A stretch of DNA of 64,000 nt from Citrobacter sp. (GTDB lineage Bacteria > Pseudomonadota > Gammaproteobacteria > Enterobacterales > Enterobacteriaceae), in contig DXKH01000015.1 of the NCBI GenBank assembly GCA_019415335.1, forward strand, positions 62,001 through 126,000, in the 5' to 3' direction. Position numbers and translations under genes: made by a program. Position 1 is the stretch's first letter. Each line of letters begins with the position of its first letter. Of this stretch, positions 9,903 to 24,379 are shown piece after piece. The notes under the pieces are model-generated. The model was not told the origin of the DNA and ran no database searches. It saw only the letters and a list, made by a program, of their open reading frames with translations.

Positions 9903-9968
9903 GTAGGCCGGGCAAGCGAAGCGCCCCCGGCAAAATGCCGGATGCGACTAATGCCTTATCCGGCCTAC
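9903..9968. repeat. REP-type palindromic repeat
   Basis: GTAGGCCGGGCAAGCG ... CCTTATCCGGCCTAC, with an internal GCCCCCGGCAAAATGCCGG stem, is a paired REP unit in the convergent gap between cutC and cmoB. Confidence 0.9.
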
Positions 9969-9979
9969 GACTCACAACA

Positions 9980-12124
<2,145 letters not shown>

Positions 12125-12175
12125 ACAAACTCCCTTTAAAATGGCTGATGGCACTGTCTATGATAGGTGGCAATT

Positions 12176-12994
12176 TCAGAAAAGAGAAGATTGCTGTGGA
12201 ATGGACGGAGCAGTTCCGATGTCCGGCAGAGCATCGCGTAAGTCCTGCCAGAGGGTGTCGACCAGTTCCGGAGCCTGTGCGATATCCGGGGTATGCAAAA
12301 AGATATACGGTGTAGTGGTCTGCTCCCAGAGCGGTATTTTTTGTAGCCAGGCCGCAAAAAACGCCTGGTTTTGTCGCATGTCATCGCTGCCGATAAAACG
12401 CACCAGTGGATGATTCGCGGTGACCACCGCGTGCACTGGCAACTTCGGTTTCTTGCGCTGGGCGTCGCGGATGGCTTCATTGTGCGCACAGGCCGCGTGT
12501 ACCGGACGGCTGTCGAGGATCACCCGATTCACCCCGCGCTGATGCAATCCGCTATTGAGTTGCTTTTCAGCGTCACCTTTAGCGAAAAACGCAGGGTGGC
12601 GCACTTCGACGCCGTAGGTAAACGTCTGCGGTAAGGCATCGAGAAAATGCCAGAGGGCAGGGAGGTCGCGCGGGCCAAAGGTGGCGGGCAATTGCAGCCA
12701 GTACTGGCCGATGCGGGTTTCCAGCGGCGACATCCGGGTCAGGAATTCGTGGCGCAGATCATCACAATTGCGCAAAGCTGCCTGATGGGAAATGGTCGCC
12801 GGAAATTTAAAACAGAAGCGAAACGCATCCGTCGTTTGTGCATACCAGCGTGCCACAATCTCCGCTTTGGGCAGTGCGTACAGCGTGGTATTCCCCTCCA
12901 CGCAGTTAAAGTGGCGGGCATACTCTTCAAGACCCGTAATGCCAAGACGCACCCATTTCGGGTGCGACCATTGCGGCAGACCAATGTAGATCAT
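12176..12994 (-). CDS. yecE: DUF72 protein YecE
   Basis: A 272-residue protein of the DUF72 family (TIM-barrel-like, function unknown), beginning [14 protein letters not shown] as in E. coli. It overlaps the end of yecD by 4 bp. In E. coli yecE is a well-known integration site of Stx2-converting phages; here the gene is intact, so that site is unoccupied. Confidence 0.94.
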   Translation of the reverse strand: MIYIGLPQWSHPKWVRLGITGLEEYARHFNCVEGNTTLYALPKAEIVARWYAQTTDAFRFCFKFPATISHQAALRNCDDLRHEFLTRMSPLETRIGQYWLQLPATFGPRDLPALWHFLDALPQTFTYGVEVRHPAFFAKGDAEKQLNSGLHQRGVNRVILDSRPVHAACAHNEAIRDAQRKKPKLPVHAVVTANHPLVRFIGSDDMRQNQAFFAAWLQKIPLWEQTTTPYIFLHTPDIAQAPELVDTLWQDLRDALPDIGTAPSIPQQSSLF

Positions 12995-13557
12995 AAGGCG
13001 TTGACGATCTCTTCTGCACTGCGCACGCGCGCAATGCGGGGGAAGATGTGCGTCAGGCTGTTTTGATGCTGGTCTGCGCTGGCGGCGCTACAGGCGTCTT
13101 CGGCAATCACCAGGCTAAAACCCAGTTCCCAGGCGTTACGCGCGGTAGACTCGACGCCGATATTGGTCGAAATTCCGCACAGCACGATGGTGTCGATACC
13201 GCGACGGCGTAACTGAAGCTCGAGATCCGTACCATAGAATGCGCCCCACTGGCGTTTGGTGACTTCCAGATCGCTGTCGGCTTTGCCCAGCGCCGGCGGA
13301 TATGACCACCAGTTTTCCGGCAGCGCTTTGGCCGGCGCCTGGGCGTCAACGGGTTGTTTGAGCGCTTCGGCGTAATCATCAGACCAGCCTACGCGGACCA
13401 TCACCACCGGGGAGCCGTTAGCACGAAATGTCTGTGCCAGCAGGGCGGCGCGCGCCACCACGTCATTGGCAGAATGAGGGCCGCCGGCGAAGGGCAGGAT
13501 CCCTTCCTGCAGGTCAATAATGACCAGGGCTGTCGTTTTTGCGTTCAGTTGTAACAT
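12991..13557 (-). CDS. yecD: Isochorismatase-family hydrolase YecD
   Basis: A 188-residue cysteine-hydrolase-fold protein. The general-base Asp lies in VIIDLQEG (near residue 15) and the Lys in [11 protein letters not shown] (near 105). Where amidases of the family carry the catalytic Cys, this protein has Gly ([15 protein letters not shown]), as in true isochorismatases such as EntB. The start at 13557 matches E. coli; a five-codon extension is less likely. Coupled to yecE by a 4-bp overlap. Natural substrate unknown. Confidence 0.93.
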   Translation of the reverse strand: MLQLNAKTTALVIIDLQEGILPFAGGPHSANDVVARAALLAQTFRANGSPVVMVRVGWSDDYAEALKQPVDAQAPAKALPENWWSYPPALGKADSDLEVTKRQWGAFYGTDLELQLRRRGIDTIVLCGISTNIGVESTARNAWELGFSLVIAEDACSAASADQHQNSLTHIFPRIARVRSAEEIVNAL

Positions 13558-13968
13558 GATAACTCCCGTCAAAAATCAAAATTCCGTTACACCTTAATCG
13601 CGATTGGGTGTGTAAGGAGCGACAATTTTTGTTATTTTTTGTGAGAATACGCAATGCCCGTCCAGGAAACAGGCGTACAGTCAGTACCGGACGTAGAGTC
13701 TCTCCCAGTAAGCGTAATTGTTGCCGCCAGTTTGCCCGCGGACTGTGTGGAACAACCGCAGCGTACAAGAGTACGTGAGGATTGTGAGCACTGCCCAGGG
13801 ACAAAATGGCAAAAAAGATAGCCTACTGGGATAGGCTCTTATCGTGCGGCTGAATTTCCAGTATAATGGCCGCCTTTTTTCATTCAGTTGTGACATACAG
13901 TTAAAGCTGCGACATCGTGGCCTGCGTGGCAGGCGACAATCCGCCTGCGGCTAATTAAGGGATATCTC
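13558..13968 (+). other. Gene-free interval between yecD and aspS
   Basis: This 411-bp divergent gap holds no convincing gene. It contains a short inverted repeat GCCTACTGGGATAGGC near 13820-13836 and a TATAAT at 13862-13867 with a weak TTATCG 17 bp upstream, the likely aspS promoter. Confidence 0.7.
13839..13867 (+). promoter_or_regulatory. Likely aspS promoter
   Basis: A consensus -10 box (TATAAT, 13862-13867) stands 17 bp after TTATCG. Transcription would start near 13874, giving a leader of about 95 nt before aspS. Confidence 0.55.
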
Positions 13969-15756
13969 ATGCGTACAGAATATTGCGGACAGCTCCGTTT
14001 GTCCCACGTGGGGCAGCAGGTGACTCTGTGTGGTTGGGTCAACCGTCGTCGTGATCTTGGTAGCCTGATCTTCATCGACATGCGCGATCGCGAAGGTATC
14101 GTGCAGGTGTTTTTCGATCCGGATCGTGCGGACGCGTTAAAGCTGGCCTCTGAACTGCGTAATGAGTTCTGCATCCAGGTAACGGGCACTGTGCGTGCGC
14201 GTGACGAGAAAAACGTCAACAGCGAGATGGCAACCGGTGAAATTGAAGTGCTGGCCTCTTCGCTGACGATCATCAACCGTGCAGAATCACTGCCGCTTGA
14301 CTCTAACCACGTGAACACCGAAGAAGCGCGTCTGAAGTACCGCTATCTGGATCTGCGTCGCCCGGAAATGGCTCAGCGCCTGAAAACCCGCGCAAAGATC
14401 ACAAGCCTGGTACGTCGCTTTATGGACGATCACGGTTTCCTCGATATCGAAACCCCGATGTTGACCAAAGCCACGCCGGAAGGCGCGCGTGACTATCTGG
14501 TTCCTTCGCGTGTACACAAAGGCAAATTTTACGCGCTGCCGCAGTCACCGCAGCTGTTCAAACAGCTGCTGATGATGTCCGGTTTTGACCGCTACTATCA
14601 GATTGTTAAATGCTTCCGCGACGAAGACCTGCGTGCTGACCGTCAGCCAGAATTCACCCAGATCGATGTGGAAACCTCCTTCATGACCGCCGAACAGGTG
14701 CGTGAAGTGATGGAAGCGCTGGTGCGTAGCCTGTGGAATGATGTGAAAGGCGTGGAACTGGGTGACTTCCCGGTAATGACCTTTGCCGAAGCCGAACGTC
14801 GTTACGGCTCTGACAAACCGGACCTGCGTAACCCGATGGAACTGGTAGACGTTGCCGACCTGTTAAAGGCCGTTGAGTTTGCCGTGTTCTCTGGCCCGGC
14901 GAACGATCCGAAAGGTCGCGTTGCGGCGCTGCGCGTACCGGGAGGTGCCGCACTGAGCCGTAAGCAGATCGACGACTACGGTAACTTCATTAAGATCTAC
15001 GGCGCGAAAGGGCTGGCTTACATCAAAGTCACCGAGCGGGCGAAAGGTCTGGAAGGCATCAACAGCCCGGTGGCGAAATTCCTCAACGCGGAAATCGTGG
15101 AATCGATCCTTGAGCGCACTGGCGCGCAAGACGGCGATATAATTTTCTTCGGTGCGGATAACAAGAAAGTGGTTGCCGACGCGCTGGGCGCGCTGCGTCT
15201 GAAACTGGGTAAAGACCTGGGTCTGACTGACGAAACGAAATGGGCGCCGCTGTGGGTCATCGACTTCCCAATGTTTGAAGACGACGGCGAAGGTGGCCTG
15301 ACCGCGATGCACCATCCGTTCACCTCACCGAAAGACATGACAGCGGCAGAACTGAAAGCGGCACCGGAAGACGCGGTGGCGAATGCCTACGATATGGTTA
15401 TCAACGGCTACGAAGTCGGTGGTGGTTCCGTGCGTATTCACAGCGGTGAAATGCAGCAGACGGTGTTTGGCATTCTGGGCATCAATGAACAGGAACAGCG
15501 TGAGAAGTTTGGCTTCCTGCTCGATGCGCTGAAATACGGTACGCCGCCGCACGCCGGTCTGGCATTCGGTCTTGACCGTTTGACCATGCTGCTGACCGGC
15601 ACTGATAATATTCGTGACGTTATCGCCTTCCCGAAAACCACCGCTGCGGCGTGTCTGATGACCGAAGCGCCGAGCGTCGCTAACCCAACAGCACTGGCTG
15701 AACTGGGTATCGACGTGGTGAAGAAGTACAATAAAGAGTCTTTGGAGAACGAATAA
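13969..15756 (+). CDS. aspS: Aspartyl-tRNA synthetase
   Basis: A 595-residue class II synthetase charging tRNA-Asp. The N-terminal OB-fold anticodon-binding domain (about residues 1-105) is followed by class II motif 1 near residues 140-165, motif 2 ([18 protein letters not shown]) near residue 215 and motif 3 ([15 protein letters not shown]) near residue 530; the GAD insertion lies between motifs 2 and 3. It is followed by nudB after one base. Confidence 0.98.
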   Translation: MRTEYCGQLRLSHVGQQVTLCGWVNRRRDLGSLIFIDMRDREGIVQVFFDPDRADALKLASELRNEFCIQVTGTVRARDEKNVNSEMATGEIEVLASSLTIINRAESLPLDSNHVNTEEARLKYRYLDLRRPEMAQRLKTRAKITSLVRRFMDDHGFLDIETPMLTKATPEGARDYLVPSRVHKGKFYALPQSPQLFKQLLMMSGFDRYYQIVKCFRDEDLRADRQPEFTQIDVETSFMTAEQVREVMEALVRSLWNDVKGVELGDFPVMTFAEAERRYGSDKPDLRNPMELVDVADLLKAVEFAVFSGPANDPKGRVAALRVPGGAALSRKQIDDYGNFIKIYGAKGLAYIKVTERAKGLEGINSPVAKFLNAEIVESILERTGAQDGDIIFFGADNKKVVADALGALRLKLGKDLGLTDETKWAPLWVIDFPMFEDDGEGGLTAMHHPFTSPKDMTAAELKAAPEDAVANAYDMVINGYEVGGGSVRIHSGEMQQTVFGILGINEQEQREKFGFLLDALKYGTPPHAGLAFGLDRLTMLLTGTDNIRDVIAFPKTTAAACLMTEAPSVANPTALAELGIDVVKKYNKESLENE

Positions 15757-15757
15757 G

Positions 15758-16201
15758 ATGACATTCAAGCGTCCTGTTTCAGTCCTGGTTGTGATCTTTA
15801 CCCAGGACACGAAACGGGTGCTGATGTTACAGCGACGCGACGATCCTGAATTCTGGCAGTCGGTTACCGGCAGTGTGGAAGAGGGAGAGACCGCGTCGCA
15901 GGCCGCCATGCGCGAAGTAAAGGAAGAGGTCGCCATTGACGTTGCGGCTGAGCAACTGACCTTAATTGACTGTCAGCGCACGGTGGAGTTTGAGATTTTT
16001 TCTCATTTACGTCATCGCTATGCACCGGGTGTGGTGCGCAATACGGAATCCTGGTTCTGCCTTGCGCTGCCGCACGAACGTCAGATCGTTTTTAGCGAAC
16101 ATCTGGCTTACCAGTGGCTTGATGCGCCCGCTGCGGCAGCGCTCACCAAGTCATGGAGCAACCGGCAGGCGATTGAAGAATCTGTGATTAACATCGCCTG
16201 A
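15758..16201 (+). CDS. nudB: Dihydroneopterin triphosphate diphosphatase NudB
   Basis: A 147-residue Nudix hydrolase that removes pyrophosphate from dihydroneopterin triphosphate in folate synthesis. The Nudix box ([11 protein letters not shown]...[10 protein letters not shown], about residues 37-60) carries all the signature Gly, Arg and Glu residues. It is one base after the aspS stop and clearly cotranscribed with it. Confidence 0.96.
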   Translation: MTFKRPVSVLVVIFTQDTKRVLMLQRRDDPEFWQSVTGSVEEGETASQAAMREVKEEVAIDVAAEQLTLIDCQRTVEFEIFSHLRHRYAPGVVRNTESWFCLALPHERQIVFSEHLAYQWLDAPAAAALTKSWSNRQAIEESVINIA

Positions 16202-16229
16202 GAGGGCATGCTTTTTTGAGGAAATATTT

Positions 16230-16973
16230 ATGGCAGGTCATAGTAAATGGGCCAACACCAGACACCGTAAAGCAGCGCAGGATGCGAAGCGTGGCAAAAT
16301 CTTCACCAAGATCATTCGTGAGCTGGTGACAGCGGCCAAACTGGGCGGCGGCGATCCGGATGCAAACCCGCGTCTGCGTGCGGCTGTCGACAAAGCGCTG
16401 GCTAACAACATGACCCGTGACACGCTGAACCGTGCAATCGCACGCGGCGTGGGCGGTGATGATGATGCGAACATGGAAACCATTATCTATGAAGGTTACG
16501 GTCCTGGCGGCACAGCGGTGATGATTGAATGCCTGTCTGACAACCGTAATCGTACCGTTGCCGAAGTGCGTCATGCCTTCAGCAAAACCGGGGGTAACCT
16601 GGGCACGGATGGTTCTGTTTCCTACCTGTTCAGCAAAAAAGGTGTGATCTCCTTCGAGAAAGGGGATGAAGACGTGATCATGGAAGCGGCGCTGGAAGCG
16701 GGCGCTGAAGACGTTGTGACCTTTGATGATGGCGCGATTGACGTCTACACGGCATGGGAAGAGATGGGTAAAGTGCGAGATGCACTGGAAGCCGCCGGTC
16801 TGAAAGCCGACAGTTCTGAAGTCTCTATGATCCCGTCGACCAAAGCGGAGATGGATGCGGAAACCGCACCAAAACTGATGCGTCTGATCGACATGCTGGA
16901 AGACTGTGACGACGTGCAGGAAGTCTATCACAACGGTGAAATCTCTGATGAGGTTGCCGCTACATTAGAATGA
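16230..16973 (+). CDS. yebC: YebC/PmpR family translation factor
   Basis: A 247-residue protein starting [18 protein letters not shown], the family signature, and matching YebC over its length. The family was long called transcriptional regulator; recent work on bacterial and mitochondrial members points to relief of ribosome stalling on proline-rich stretches. It lies between nudB and ruvC with short gaps, likely in one transcript. Confidence 0.96.
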   Translation: MAGHSKWANTRHRKAAQDAKRGKIFTKIIRELVTAAKLGGGDPDANPRLRAAVDKALANNMTRDTLNRAIARGVGGDDDANMETIIYEGYGPGGTAVMIECLSDNRNRTVAEVRHAFSKTGGNLGTDGSVSYLFSKKGVISFEKGDEDVIMEAALEAGAEDVVTFDDGAIDVYTAWEEMGKVRDALEAAGLKADSSEVSMIPSTKAEMDAETAPKLMRLIDMLEDCDDVQEVYHNGEISDEVAATLE

Positions 16974-17007
16974 TGTGGCTTAATTCCGTTACAACCGGAG
17001 GTGCGTG

Positions 17008-17529
17008 ATGTCCATCATTCTCGGTATTGATCCGGGCTCCCGCATCACCGGTTACGGCGTGATACGTCAGGTCGGCAGACAGCTGACGTATCTCGGCAGC
17101 GGCTGCATTCGTACCAAAGTCGACGATCTTCCGTCGCGCCTTAAGCTGATTTATGCCGGTGTGACGGAAATCATCACCCAGTTTCAGCCCGACTACTTTG
17201 CCATCGAGCAGGTGTTTATGGCGAAGAACGCCGATTCTGCGCTCAAACTGGGGCAGGCGCGAGGGGTGGCGATTGTGGCTGCGGTTAACCAGGAACTGCC
17301 TGTATTTGAGTACGCGGCACGTCAGGTCAAGCAGACGGTGGTTGGCATTGGTAGCGCAGAGAAAAGTCAGGTGCAGCACATGGTGCGAACCTTGCTGAAA
17401 CTGCCGGCCAATCCGCAGGCAGATGCGGCAGATGCGCTGGCCATCGCCATTACCCACTGCCACGTCAGTCAGAATGCGATGCAAGTGAGCGAATCGCGCC
17501 TCAATCTTGCGCGAGGTCGCTTGCGATAA
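17008..17529 (+). CDS. ruvC: Holliday junction endonuclease RuvC
   Basis: A 173-residue resolvase. The acidic catalytic residues sit in GIDPGSR (Asp7), AIEQVF (Glu66) and [10 protein letters not shown] (Asp138/Asp141). The ATG at 17008, after CGGAGG, is preferred to the GTG just before it. In E. coli K-12 yebB separates ruvC from ruvA; here only a terminator lies between them. Confidence 0.97.
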   Translation: MSIILGIDPGSRITGYGVIRQVGRQLTYLGSGCIRTKVDDLPSRLKLIYAGVTEIITQFQPDYFAIEQVFMAKNADSALKLGQARGVAIVAAVNQELPVFEYAARQVKQTVVGIGSAEKSQVQHMVRTLLKLPANPQADAADALAIAITHCHVSQNAMQVSESRLNLARGRLR

Positions 17530-17538
17530 TGACAAATG

Positions 17539-17566
17539 AGGCTGGATATCTATCCAGCCTTTTTTT
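17539..17566 (+). terminator. Terminator after ruvC
   Basis: AGGCTGGATATCTATCCAGC and a following T-tract make a strong intrinsic terminator between ruvC and ruvA. Confidence 0.93.
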
Positions 17567-17606
17567 ATGATACAGCTTTACTTTCGGCCCAACGCAGGAG
17601 CGTAAC

Positions 17607-18218
17607 GTGATAGGCAGACTCAGAGGCATCATTCTGGAAAAACAACCCCCGCTGGTGTTACTCGAAGTGGGCGGCGTCGGCTATGAAGTGCATATGCCAA
17701 TGACCTGTTTTTATGAGCTCCCGGAATCCGGAAAAGAAGCCGTTGTCTTTACCCACTTTGTGGTTCGCGAAGACGCACAGCTGCTGTACGGCTTTAACAA
17801 TAAGCAAGAGCGCACGTTGTTTAAAGAACTCATCAAAACCAACGGCGTCGGGCCTAAACTGGCGCTGGCGATCCTGTCCGGGATGTCCGCGCAGCAGTTC
17901 GTCAACGCTGTCGAACGCGAAGAACTGGGCGCGCTGGTCAAGCTGCCTGGGATCGGCAAAAAAACGGCCGAACGACTGATTGTCGAAATGAAAGACCGCT
18001 TCAAAGGTCTGCATGGCGATCTCTTTACGCCAGCCGCTGATCTGGTGCTGACCTCACCGGCGAGCCCGGCGACGGAAGATGCTGAACAGGAAGCGGTTGC
18101 GGCGCTGGTAGCGCTGGGCTATAAACCACAGGAAGCCAGCCGCATGGTGAGCAAAATCGCTCGCCCGGATGCCAGCAGTGAAACACTGATCCGCGAAGCC
18201 CTGCGCGCCGCGTTATGA
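17607..18218 (+). CDS. ruvA: Holliday junction branch migration protein RuvA
   Basis: A 203-residue protein with the N-terminal OB fold (about 1-65), two helix-hairpin-helix motifs ([15 protein letters not shown] and [16 protein letters not shown]) and the C-terminal domain that contacts RuvB. It binds Holliday junctions and loads RuvB. ruvB follows after 8 bp. In E. coli ruvAB is an SOS operon; no clear LexA box stands out in the short gap upstream here. Confidence 0.97.
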   Translation: MIGRLRGIILEKQPPLVLLEVGGVGYEVHMPMTCFYELPESGKEAVVFTHFVVREDAQLLYGFNNKQERTLFKELIKTNGVGPKLALAILSGMSAQQFVNAVEREELGALVKLPGIGKKTAERLIVEMKDRFKGLHGDLFTPAADLVLTSPASPATEDAEQEAVAALVALGYKPQEASRMVSKIARPDASSETLIREALRAAL

Positions 18219-18223
18219 GGTAA

Positions 18224-19237
<1,014 letters not shown>

Positions 19238-19243
19238 GCGGGG

Positions 19244-19337
19244 TGTCGGATGGCGATGCTGGCGCATCTTATCCGACCTACAAAAACCGCGAAAAATGTG
19301 CGAACTGTAGGCCGGATAAGCGTAGCGTCATCCGGCA
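19244..19337. repeat. REP/BIME-type repeat
   Basis: GTCGGATGGCGATGC...CTTATCCGACCTAC and GTAGGCCGGATAAGCG...CATCCGGC form two inverted REP units in the convergent gap between ruvB and znuB. Confidence 0.9.
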
Positions 19338-19340
19338 TCC

Positions 19341-20126
19341 TTACTGGGTCTGCTTCTTCATCATGCTAAAGATAAACAGCAATGCAGCGCACAGCACCAC
19401 TGACGGACCCGCAGGGGTATCGTAGAAGGCCGAGAAGGTCAGCCCGCCTGTAACCGCTATCATCCCAATCCCTACCGCGACGCCCGCCATCTGTTCCGGC
19501 GTACGGGCAAAACGACGCGCTGTGGCCGCCGGGATAATCAGCAACGAGGTAATGATCAGCGCTCCGACAAACTTCATCGCCACGCCAATGGTCAGGGCAG
19601 TGACCAGCATCAACAGCAACTTCACGCGCTGTAATTTCACGCCGTCAACAAACGCCAGATCGGGGCTGATGGTCAGTGACAACAAATTACGCCATTGCCA
19701 GAAGAGGATCGCCAGCACGATCACCACGCCAATGGCGATAGAGATCAAGTCGTCCGGCGTAACCGCCAGCAGATCGCCAAACAGATAGGCCATCAGATCC
19801 ACGCGAATATTCGACATCAGGCTGACCACCACCAGGCCCAGCGACAGCGCACTGTGCGCCATAATGCCAAGCAGCGTATCGATGGCAAGGTGAGGACGCT
19901 TCTCCAGCCAGACCAGGCCTGCCGCCAGCATCAGCGTCACGGCAACGACCGCATAGAAAGGATTCACATCCAGCAACAGACCAAAGGCGACGCCAAGCAG
20001 AGAGGCATGCGCCAGCGTGTCGCCAAAATAGGACATCCGACGCCAGACGACAAACGAACCCAGTGGGCCCGCCGCGCAGGCCAGCATGATCCCGGCTAAC
20101 CAGCCAGGCAATAATAATTCAATCAT
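19341..20126 (-). CDS. znuB: Zinc ABC transporter permease ZnuB
   Basis: A 261-residue integral membrane protein with seven to eight helices of the ABC-3 permease family; [22 protein letters not shown] is a characteristic segment. With ZnuC and ZnuA it forms the high-affinity zinc importer. Its start overlaps the znuC stop by 4 bp. Confidence 0.97.
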   Translation of the reverse strand: MIELLLPGWLAGIMLACAAGPLGSFVVWRRMSYFGDTLAHASLLGVAFGLLLDVNPFYAVVAVTLMLAAGLVWLEKRPHLAIDTLLGIMAHSALSLGLVVVSLMSNIRVDLMAYLFGDLLAVTPDDLISIAIGVVIVLAILFWQWRNLLSLTISPDLAFVDGVKLQRVKLLLMLVTALTIGVAMKFVGALIITSLLIIPAATARRFARTPEQMAGVAVGIGMIAVTGGLTFSAFYDTPAGPSVVLCAALLFIFSMMKKQTQ

Positions 20127-20878
20127 GAGTGACCATTTCCCCGGCGCAACACAATACGACCCTGCAGGTCGTGGCGATGATTATGATGATGACGGTAAAT
20201 TCCCAGCTGCTCCGCGCCGCGAGGGCCGAACATTGAGATAAATTCCGGGTGCATGGAAACGATTTCAGGGGTGCCAGAACAGCAAATATGATGGTTCAGA
20301 CACAACACTTCGTCGGTTTTTGCCATCACCAGATGCAGGTCATGGGACACCATCAGCACGGCGCAATCCAGTTCGCGACGTAACTGATCGATCAAGTCGT
20401 ACAGCGCAACCTGACCGTTGACATCCACGCCCTGGGTGGGTTCATCAAGCACCAGAAGCTGCGGCTGATTGAGGAGCGCGCGCGCTAGCAGGACGCGCTG
20501 CGTCTCCCCTCCGGAGAGCTTTTGCATCGGCGCGTCAATCAGATGTCCGGCCTGCACGCGCTTCAGGGCTGGCAAAATGTCATCCTTCTTCGTCGCAGGA
20601 TGCAGACGTAAGAAACGGCTGACGGTAAGCGGCAGGGTGGTATCGAGATACAATTTCTGCGGAACGTAGCCAATTCGCAGCTTGCCGTTACGCTTGATTA
20701 CCCCTTCATCCGGGGCGACCAGTCCGAGAACGACGCGAACCAGCGTTGACTTCCCGGCACCATTTGGGCCGAGCAGCGTTAAAATTTTTCCGGGTCTCAG
20801 TTCGAGCGAAACGTCAGAAAGGACGCGGCGCTGACCGAAGGAGACCGAGACATTTTCCAGTGAAACTAAAGTCGTCAT
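20123..20878 (-). CDS. znuC: Zinc ABC transporter ATPase ZnuC
   Basis: A 251-residue ATPase with Walker [12 protein letters not shown] near residue 36, the ABC signature [15 protein letters not shown] near residue 120 and Walker [13 protein letters not shown] near residue 145. The C-terminus is His-rich ([11 protein letters not shown]), as is usual for ZnuC and suggestive of zinc sensing. Divergent from znuA across the Zur box. Confidence 0.98.
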   Translation of the reverse strand: MTTLVSLENVSVSFGQRRVLSDVSLELRPGKILTLLGPNGAGKSTLVRVVLGLVAPDEGVIKRNGKLRIGYVPQKLYLDTTLPLTVSRFLRLHPATKKDDILPALKRVQAGHLIDAPMQKLSGGETQRVLLARALLNQPQLLVLDEPTQGVDVNGQVALYDLIDQLRRELDCAVLMVSHDLHLVMAKTDEVLCLNHHICCSGTPEIVSMHPEFISMFGPRGAEQLGIYRHHHNHRHDLQGRIVLRRGNGHS

Positions 20879-20905
20879 GTCAATTTTAGTCTTGCAGAAG
20901 TTATA

Positions 20906-20927
20906 GAATGTTATAATATCACATTTC
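20906..20927. promoter_or_regulatory. Zur box between znuC and znuA
   Basis: GAATGTTATAATATCACATT with the following TC matches the enterobacterial Zur consensus GAAATGTTATANTATAACATTTC and lies midway in the divergent znuC-znuA space. Zinc-loaded Zur would repress both transcripts. Confidence 0.9.
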
Positions 20928-20956
20928 TCACATTCATTACGATGATTGGTCGCATT

Positions 20957-21901
20957 ATGTTACATAAAAATACGCTTCTTTTCGCTGCATTATCCGCCGC
21001 TCTTTGGGGCAGTGCAACACAGGCGGCAAATGCCGCTGTTGTTGCTTCTCTTAAGCCATTAGGGTTCATTGCTTCTGCCATTGCTGATGGCGTTACAGAT
21101 ACGCAAGTTTTACTTCCTGATGGAGCATCCGAGCATGACTATTCACTACGTCCATCTGACGTAAAACGCTTACAGGGCGCGGACTTAGTTGTCTGGATTG
21201 GGCCTGAGATGGAAGCGTTCATGGAAAAGTCCGTCAGCAACATTCCCGGGACGAAACAGGTAACGATTGCGCAACTCAAAGACGTGAAACCGTTGCTCAT
21301 GAAAGGGGCTGACGATGATGATGATGAGCACGACCACGATCATGACCACGGTGAAAAAGGTGACGCACATCACCATCATGGTGATTACAACATGCATCTT
21401 TGGCTCTCCCCAGAGATAGCGCGGGCCTCAGCGGTTGCAATCCATGAAAAATTAGTGGAACTTATGCCGCAAAGTCGAGCCAAACTTGACGCCAACCTGA
21501 AGGATTTTGAGGCACAATTAGCCGCAACCGATAAGCAGGTCGGTAACGAGCTCGCACCGCTCAAGGGTAAAGGTTATTTCGTTTTTCATGACGCCTACGG
21601 CTATTACGAAAAACACTATGGACTCACTCCGCTGGGTCACTTCACCGTCAACCCTGAGATACAACCTGGTGCGCAGCGTTTACATGAAATAAGAACACAG
21701 TTGGTTGAGCAAAAAGCAACCTGCGTTTTTGCTGAGCCACAGTTCAGGCCAGCGGTCGTTGAAGCCGTTGCGAGAGGGACATCCGTTCGAATGGGAACGT
21801 TGGATCCCCTCGGGACAAACATCAAACTGGGTAAAACGAGCTATTCAGCGTTCTTGAACCAACTAGCGAACCAGTATGCGAGCTGCCTGAAAGGAGATTA
21901 A
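20957..21901 (+). CDS. znuA: Periplasmic zinc-binding protein ZnuA
   Basis: A 314-residue solute-binding protein. The start [18 protein letters not shown] at 20957 gives a good signal peptide (cleavage near ATQAA); an in-frame ATG five codons upstream is possible. The charged His/Asp loop ([17 protein letters not shown], about residues 116-135) and the zinc ligands in [21 protein letters not shown] and GHFTVNPE identify ZnuA. mepM starts 15 bp after the stop. Confidence 0.97.
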   Translation: MLHKNTLLFAALSAALWGSATQAANAAVVASLKPLGFIASAIADGVTDTQVLLPDGASEHDYSLRPSDVKRLQGADLVVWIGPEMEAFMEKSVSNIPGTKQVTIAQLKDVKPLLMKGADDDDDEHDHDHDHGEKGDAHHHHGDYNMHLWLSPEIARASAVAIHEKLVELMPQSRAKLDANLKDFEAQLAATDKQVGNELAPLKGKGYFVFHDAYGYYEKHYGLTPLGHFTVNPEIQPGAQRLHEIRTQLVEQKATCVFAEPQFRPAVVEAVARGTSVRMGTLDPLGTNIKLGKTSYSAFLNQLANQYASCLKGD

Positions 21902-21916
21902 TGAGGAAGTGATTAC

Positions 21917-23239
21917 GTGCAACAGATAGCCCGCTCTGTCGCCCTGGCATTTAATAATCTGCCCAGACCCCATCGCGTTATGCTGGGGTCGCTTACTGTT
22001 CTGACACTGGCCGTCGCTGTCTGGCGGCCTTATGTTTATCACCCGGAATCCACCCCCATTGTTAAAACGATCGAACTGGAGAAGAGCGAAATTCGTTCAC
22101 TGCTCCCGGAGGCCAGTGAGCCTATCGATCAGGCAGCACAGGAAGATGAAGCCATTCCTCAGGATGAGCTGGACGACAAAACCTCAGGGGAAGCGGGCGT
22201 TCATGAATATGTTGTTTCAACGGGCGATACCCTCAGCAGCATTCTGAATCAGTACGGCATTGATATGGGGGATATCACCCAACTTGCCGCGTCCGATAAA
22301 GAGCTGCGTAATCTGAAGATTGGTCAACAACTCTCCTGGACGCTGACCGCGGACGGCGATTTACAGCGTCTGACGTGGGAAATGTCGCGTCGCGAAACCC
22401 GTACCTATGATCGTACCGCGGCGAACGGCTTTAAGATGAGCTCGGAAACGCAGCAGGGTGACTGGGTAAACAGTCTGATGAAAGGCACCGTCGGCAACAG
22501 CTTTGTCGCCAGTGCGAAAGATGCCGGGCTGACCAGCGCGGAAATCAGCGCAGTGATCAAAGCGATGCAGTGGCAGATGGACTTCCGCAAACTGAAAAAA
22601 GGCGATGAGTTCTCTGTGCTGATGTCCCGTGAGATGCTGGACGGCAAGCGCGAGCAGAGCCAGTTGCTGGGTGTGCGTTTGCGTTCTGAAGGTAAAGATT
22701 ACTACGCCGTTCGTGCCGAAGACGGTAAGTTCTATGACCGTAACGGTACCGGACTGGCGAAAGGGTTCCTGCGTTTCCCGACGGCAAAACAGTTCCGCAT
22801 TTCGTCTAACTTCAACCCGCGTCGAACCAACCCGGTTACCGGGCGAGTCGCACCGCATCGGGGCGTGGACTTTGCGATGCCGCAGGGAACGCCGGTGCTG
22901 TCTGTCGGTGACGGTGAAGTGGTCGTGGCGAAGCGCAGTGGAGCGGCTGGCTATTATGTGGCGGTTCGCCATGGTCGTACCTACACCACGCGCTACATGC
23001 ACTTACGTAAGCTGCTGGTGAAACCAGGACAAAAGGTTAAACGCGGCGATCGTATTGCGCTCTCCGGTAACACCGGACGCTCTACTGGCCCGCATCTGCA
23101 CTATGAAGTCTGGATCAACCAGCAGGCGGTTAACCCGCTGACGGCGAAACTGCCGCGTACCGAAGGTCTGACCGGTAAAGATCGTACCGATTACCTGGCG
23201 CAGGTCAAAGAGGTTCTGCCGCAATTACGCTTCGATTAA
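21917..23239 (+). CDS. mepM: Murein DD-endopeptidase MepM
   Basis: A 440-residue envelope protein that cleaves peptidoglycan crosslinks during growth. An N-terminal membrane anchor (about 20-40) is followed by a LysM-type domain (EYVVSTGDTLSSILNQYG near residue 97) and the M23 peptidase domain with zinc ligands in HRGVDFAMP (near 313) and HLHYEVW (near 393). It lies 15 bp after znuA, so the zinc enzyme is probably expressed with the zinc importer. Confidence 0.96.
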   Translation: MQQIARSVALAFNNLPRPHRVMLGSLTVLTLAVAVWRPYVYHPESTPIVKTIELEKSEIRSLLPEASEPIDQAAQEDEAIPQDELDDKTSGEAGVHEYVVSTGDTLSSILNQYGIDMGDITQLAASDKELRNLKIGQQLSWTLTADGDLQRLTWEMSRRETRTYDRTAANGFKMSSETQQGDWVNSLMKGTVGNSFVASAKDAGLTSAEISAVIKAMQWQMDFRKLKKGDEFSVLMSREMLDGKREQSQLLGVRLRSEGKDYYAVRAEDGKFYDRNGTGLAKGFLRFPTAKQFRISSNFNPRRTNPVTGRVAPHRGVDFAMPQGTPVLSVGDGEVVVAKRSGAAGYYVAVRHGRTYTTRYMHLRKLLVKPGQKVKRGDRIALSGNTGRSTGPHLHYEVWINQQAVNPLTAKLPRTEGLTGKDRTDYLAQVKEVLPQLRFD

Positions 23240-23254
23240 TCACCCGTAACGTTA

Positions 23255-23288
23255 AAGCCGGTATGCAATGCGTGTGCCGGCTTTTTTT
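23255..23288 (+). terminator. Terminator after mepM
   Basis: AAGCCGG and CCGGCTT pair around a 15-nt loop and are followed by a T-tract. Confidence 0.88.
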
Positions 23289-23362
23289 ATTTTGTGCACG
23301 GTAGGGTGCGCCGCTACACTATCATCAGATTTACTTTTTGCGTCATCAGGCACTGGATAAGC

Positions 23363-24334
23363 ATGGAAACAAAAAAGAATAATAGTGAGTACATCCCTGA
23401 GTTTGAGAAATCCTTTCGCCATCCGCGCTACTGGGGCGCATGGCTGGGCGTCGCGGCGATGGCGGGTATCGCCTTAACGCCTGCGTCCTTTCGCGACCCG
23501 CTGCTGGCGAAAGTGGGCCGTTTTGCCGGACGTCTGGGCAAAAGCTCGCGTCGCCGGGCGCTGATTAACTTGTCCTTATGTTTTCCTGAACGTAGCGAAG
23601 CTGAGCGCGAAGCTATCGTCGATGAGATGTTTTCAACTGCGCCGCAGGCCATGGTGATGATGGCGGAACTGGCGATTCGCGGTCCGGAGAAAATTCAGTC
23701 GCGCGTTGACTGGGAAGGGCTTGAGATCATCGAGGAGATGCGCCGTAACAACGAGAAGGTGATCTTCCTGGTGCCACACGGCTGGGGCGTGGATATTCCT
23801 GCAATGCTAATGGCGTCTCAGGGCCAGAAGATGGCGGCGATGTTTCATAATCAGGGAAACCCGGTGTTTGATTACGTCTGGAACACGGTTCGACGCCGCT
23901 TTGGTGGTCGCCTGCATGCGCGTAATGACGGCATCAAACCATTTATTCAGTCTGTGCGTCAGGGTTACTGGGGATATTATCTGCCCGATCAGGATCATGG
24001 TCCTGAGCACAGCGAGTTTGTCGATTTCTTTGCCACCTATAAAGCGACGTTGCCGGCCATTGGACGACTGATGAAAGTGTGCCGGGCGCGCGTCATCCCA
24101 CTGTTCCCGGTATATAACGGCGATACCCATCGACTGACGATTCAGGTGCGCCCACCAATGGACGACTTGCTGACCGCAGATGACAACACCATTGCCCGTC
24201 GAATGAACGAAGAGGTGGAAATTTTTGTTGGTCCGCATCCCGAGCAATATACCTGGATCCTGAAACTGCTGAAGACCCGTAAACCGGGTGAAATCCAGCC
24301 GTATAAGCGCAAAGATCTCTATCCCATCAAATAA
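23363..24334 (+). CDS. lpxM: Lipid A myristoyltransferase LpxM
   Basis: A 323-residue inner-membrane acyltransferase that adds the final myristate to Kdo2-lipid A. The H-x4-D motif is HGWGVD near residue 139. The start METKKNNSEYIPEF agrees with the family; the longer open frame from 23294 is 5' leader. One membrane helix lies near residues 26-45. It converges on pykA at a shared terminator. Confidence 0.96.
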   Translation: METKKNNSEYIPEFEKSFRHPRYWGAWLGVAAMAGIALTPASFRDPLLAKVGRFAGRLGKSSRRRALINLSLCFPERSEAEREAIVDEMFSTAPQAMVMMAELAIRGPEKIQSRVDWEGLEIIEEMRRNNEKVIFLVPHGWGVDIPAMLMASQGQKMAAMFHNQGNPVFDYVWNTVRRRFGGRLHARNDGIKPFIQSVRQGYWGYYLPDQDHGPEHSEFVDFFATYKATLPAIGRLMKVCRARVIPLFPVYNGDTHRLTIQVRPPMDDLLTADDNTIARRMNEEVEIFVGPHPEQYTWILKLLKTRKPGEIQPYKRKDLYPIK

Positions 24335-24365
24335 AAAAAAGGCCTCTCGCATGAGAGGCCTTTTT
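24334..24365. terminator. Bidirectional terminator between lpxM and pykA
   Basis: A-tract, GGCCTCTC-GCAT-GAGAGGCC, T-tract: it can act on both strands. Confidence 0.94.
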
Positions 24366-24379
24366 GTACCAGCAGTCGA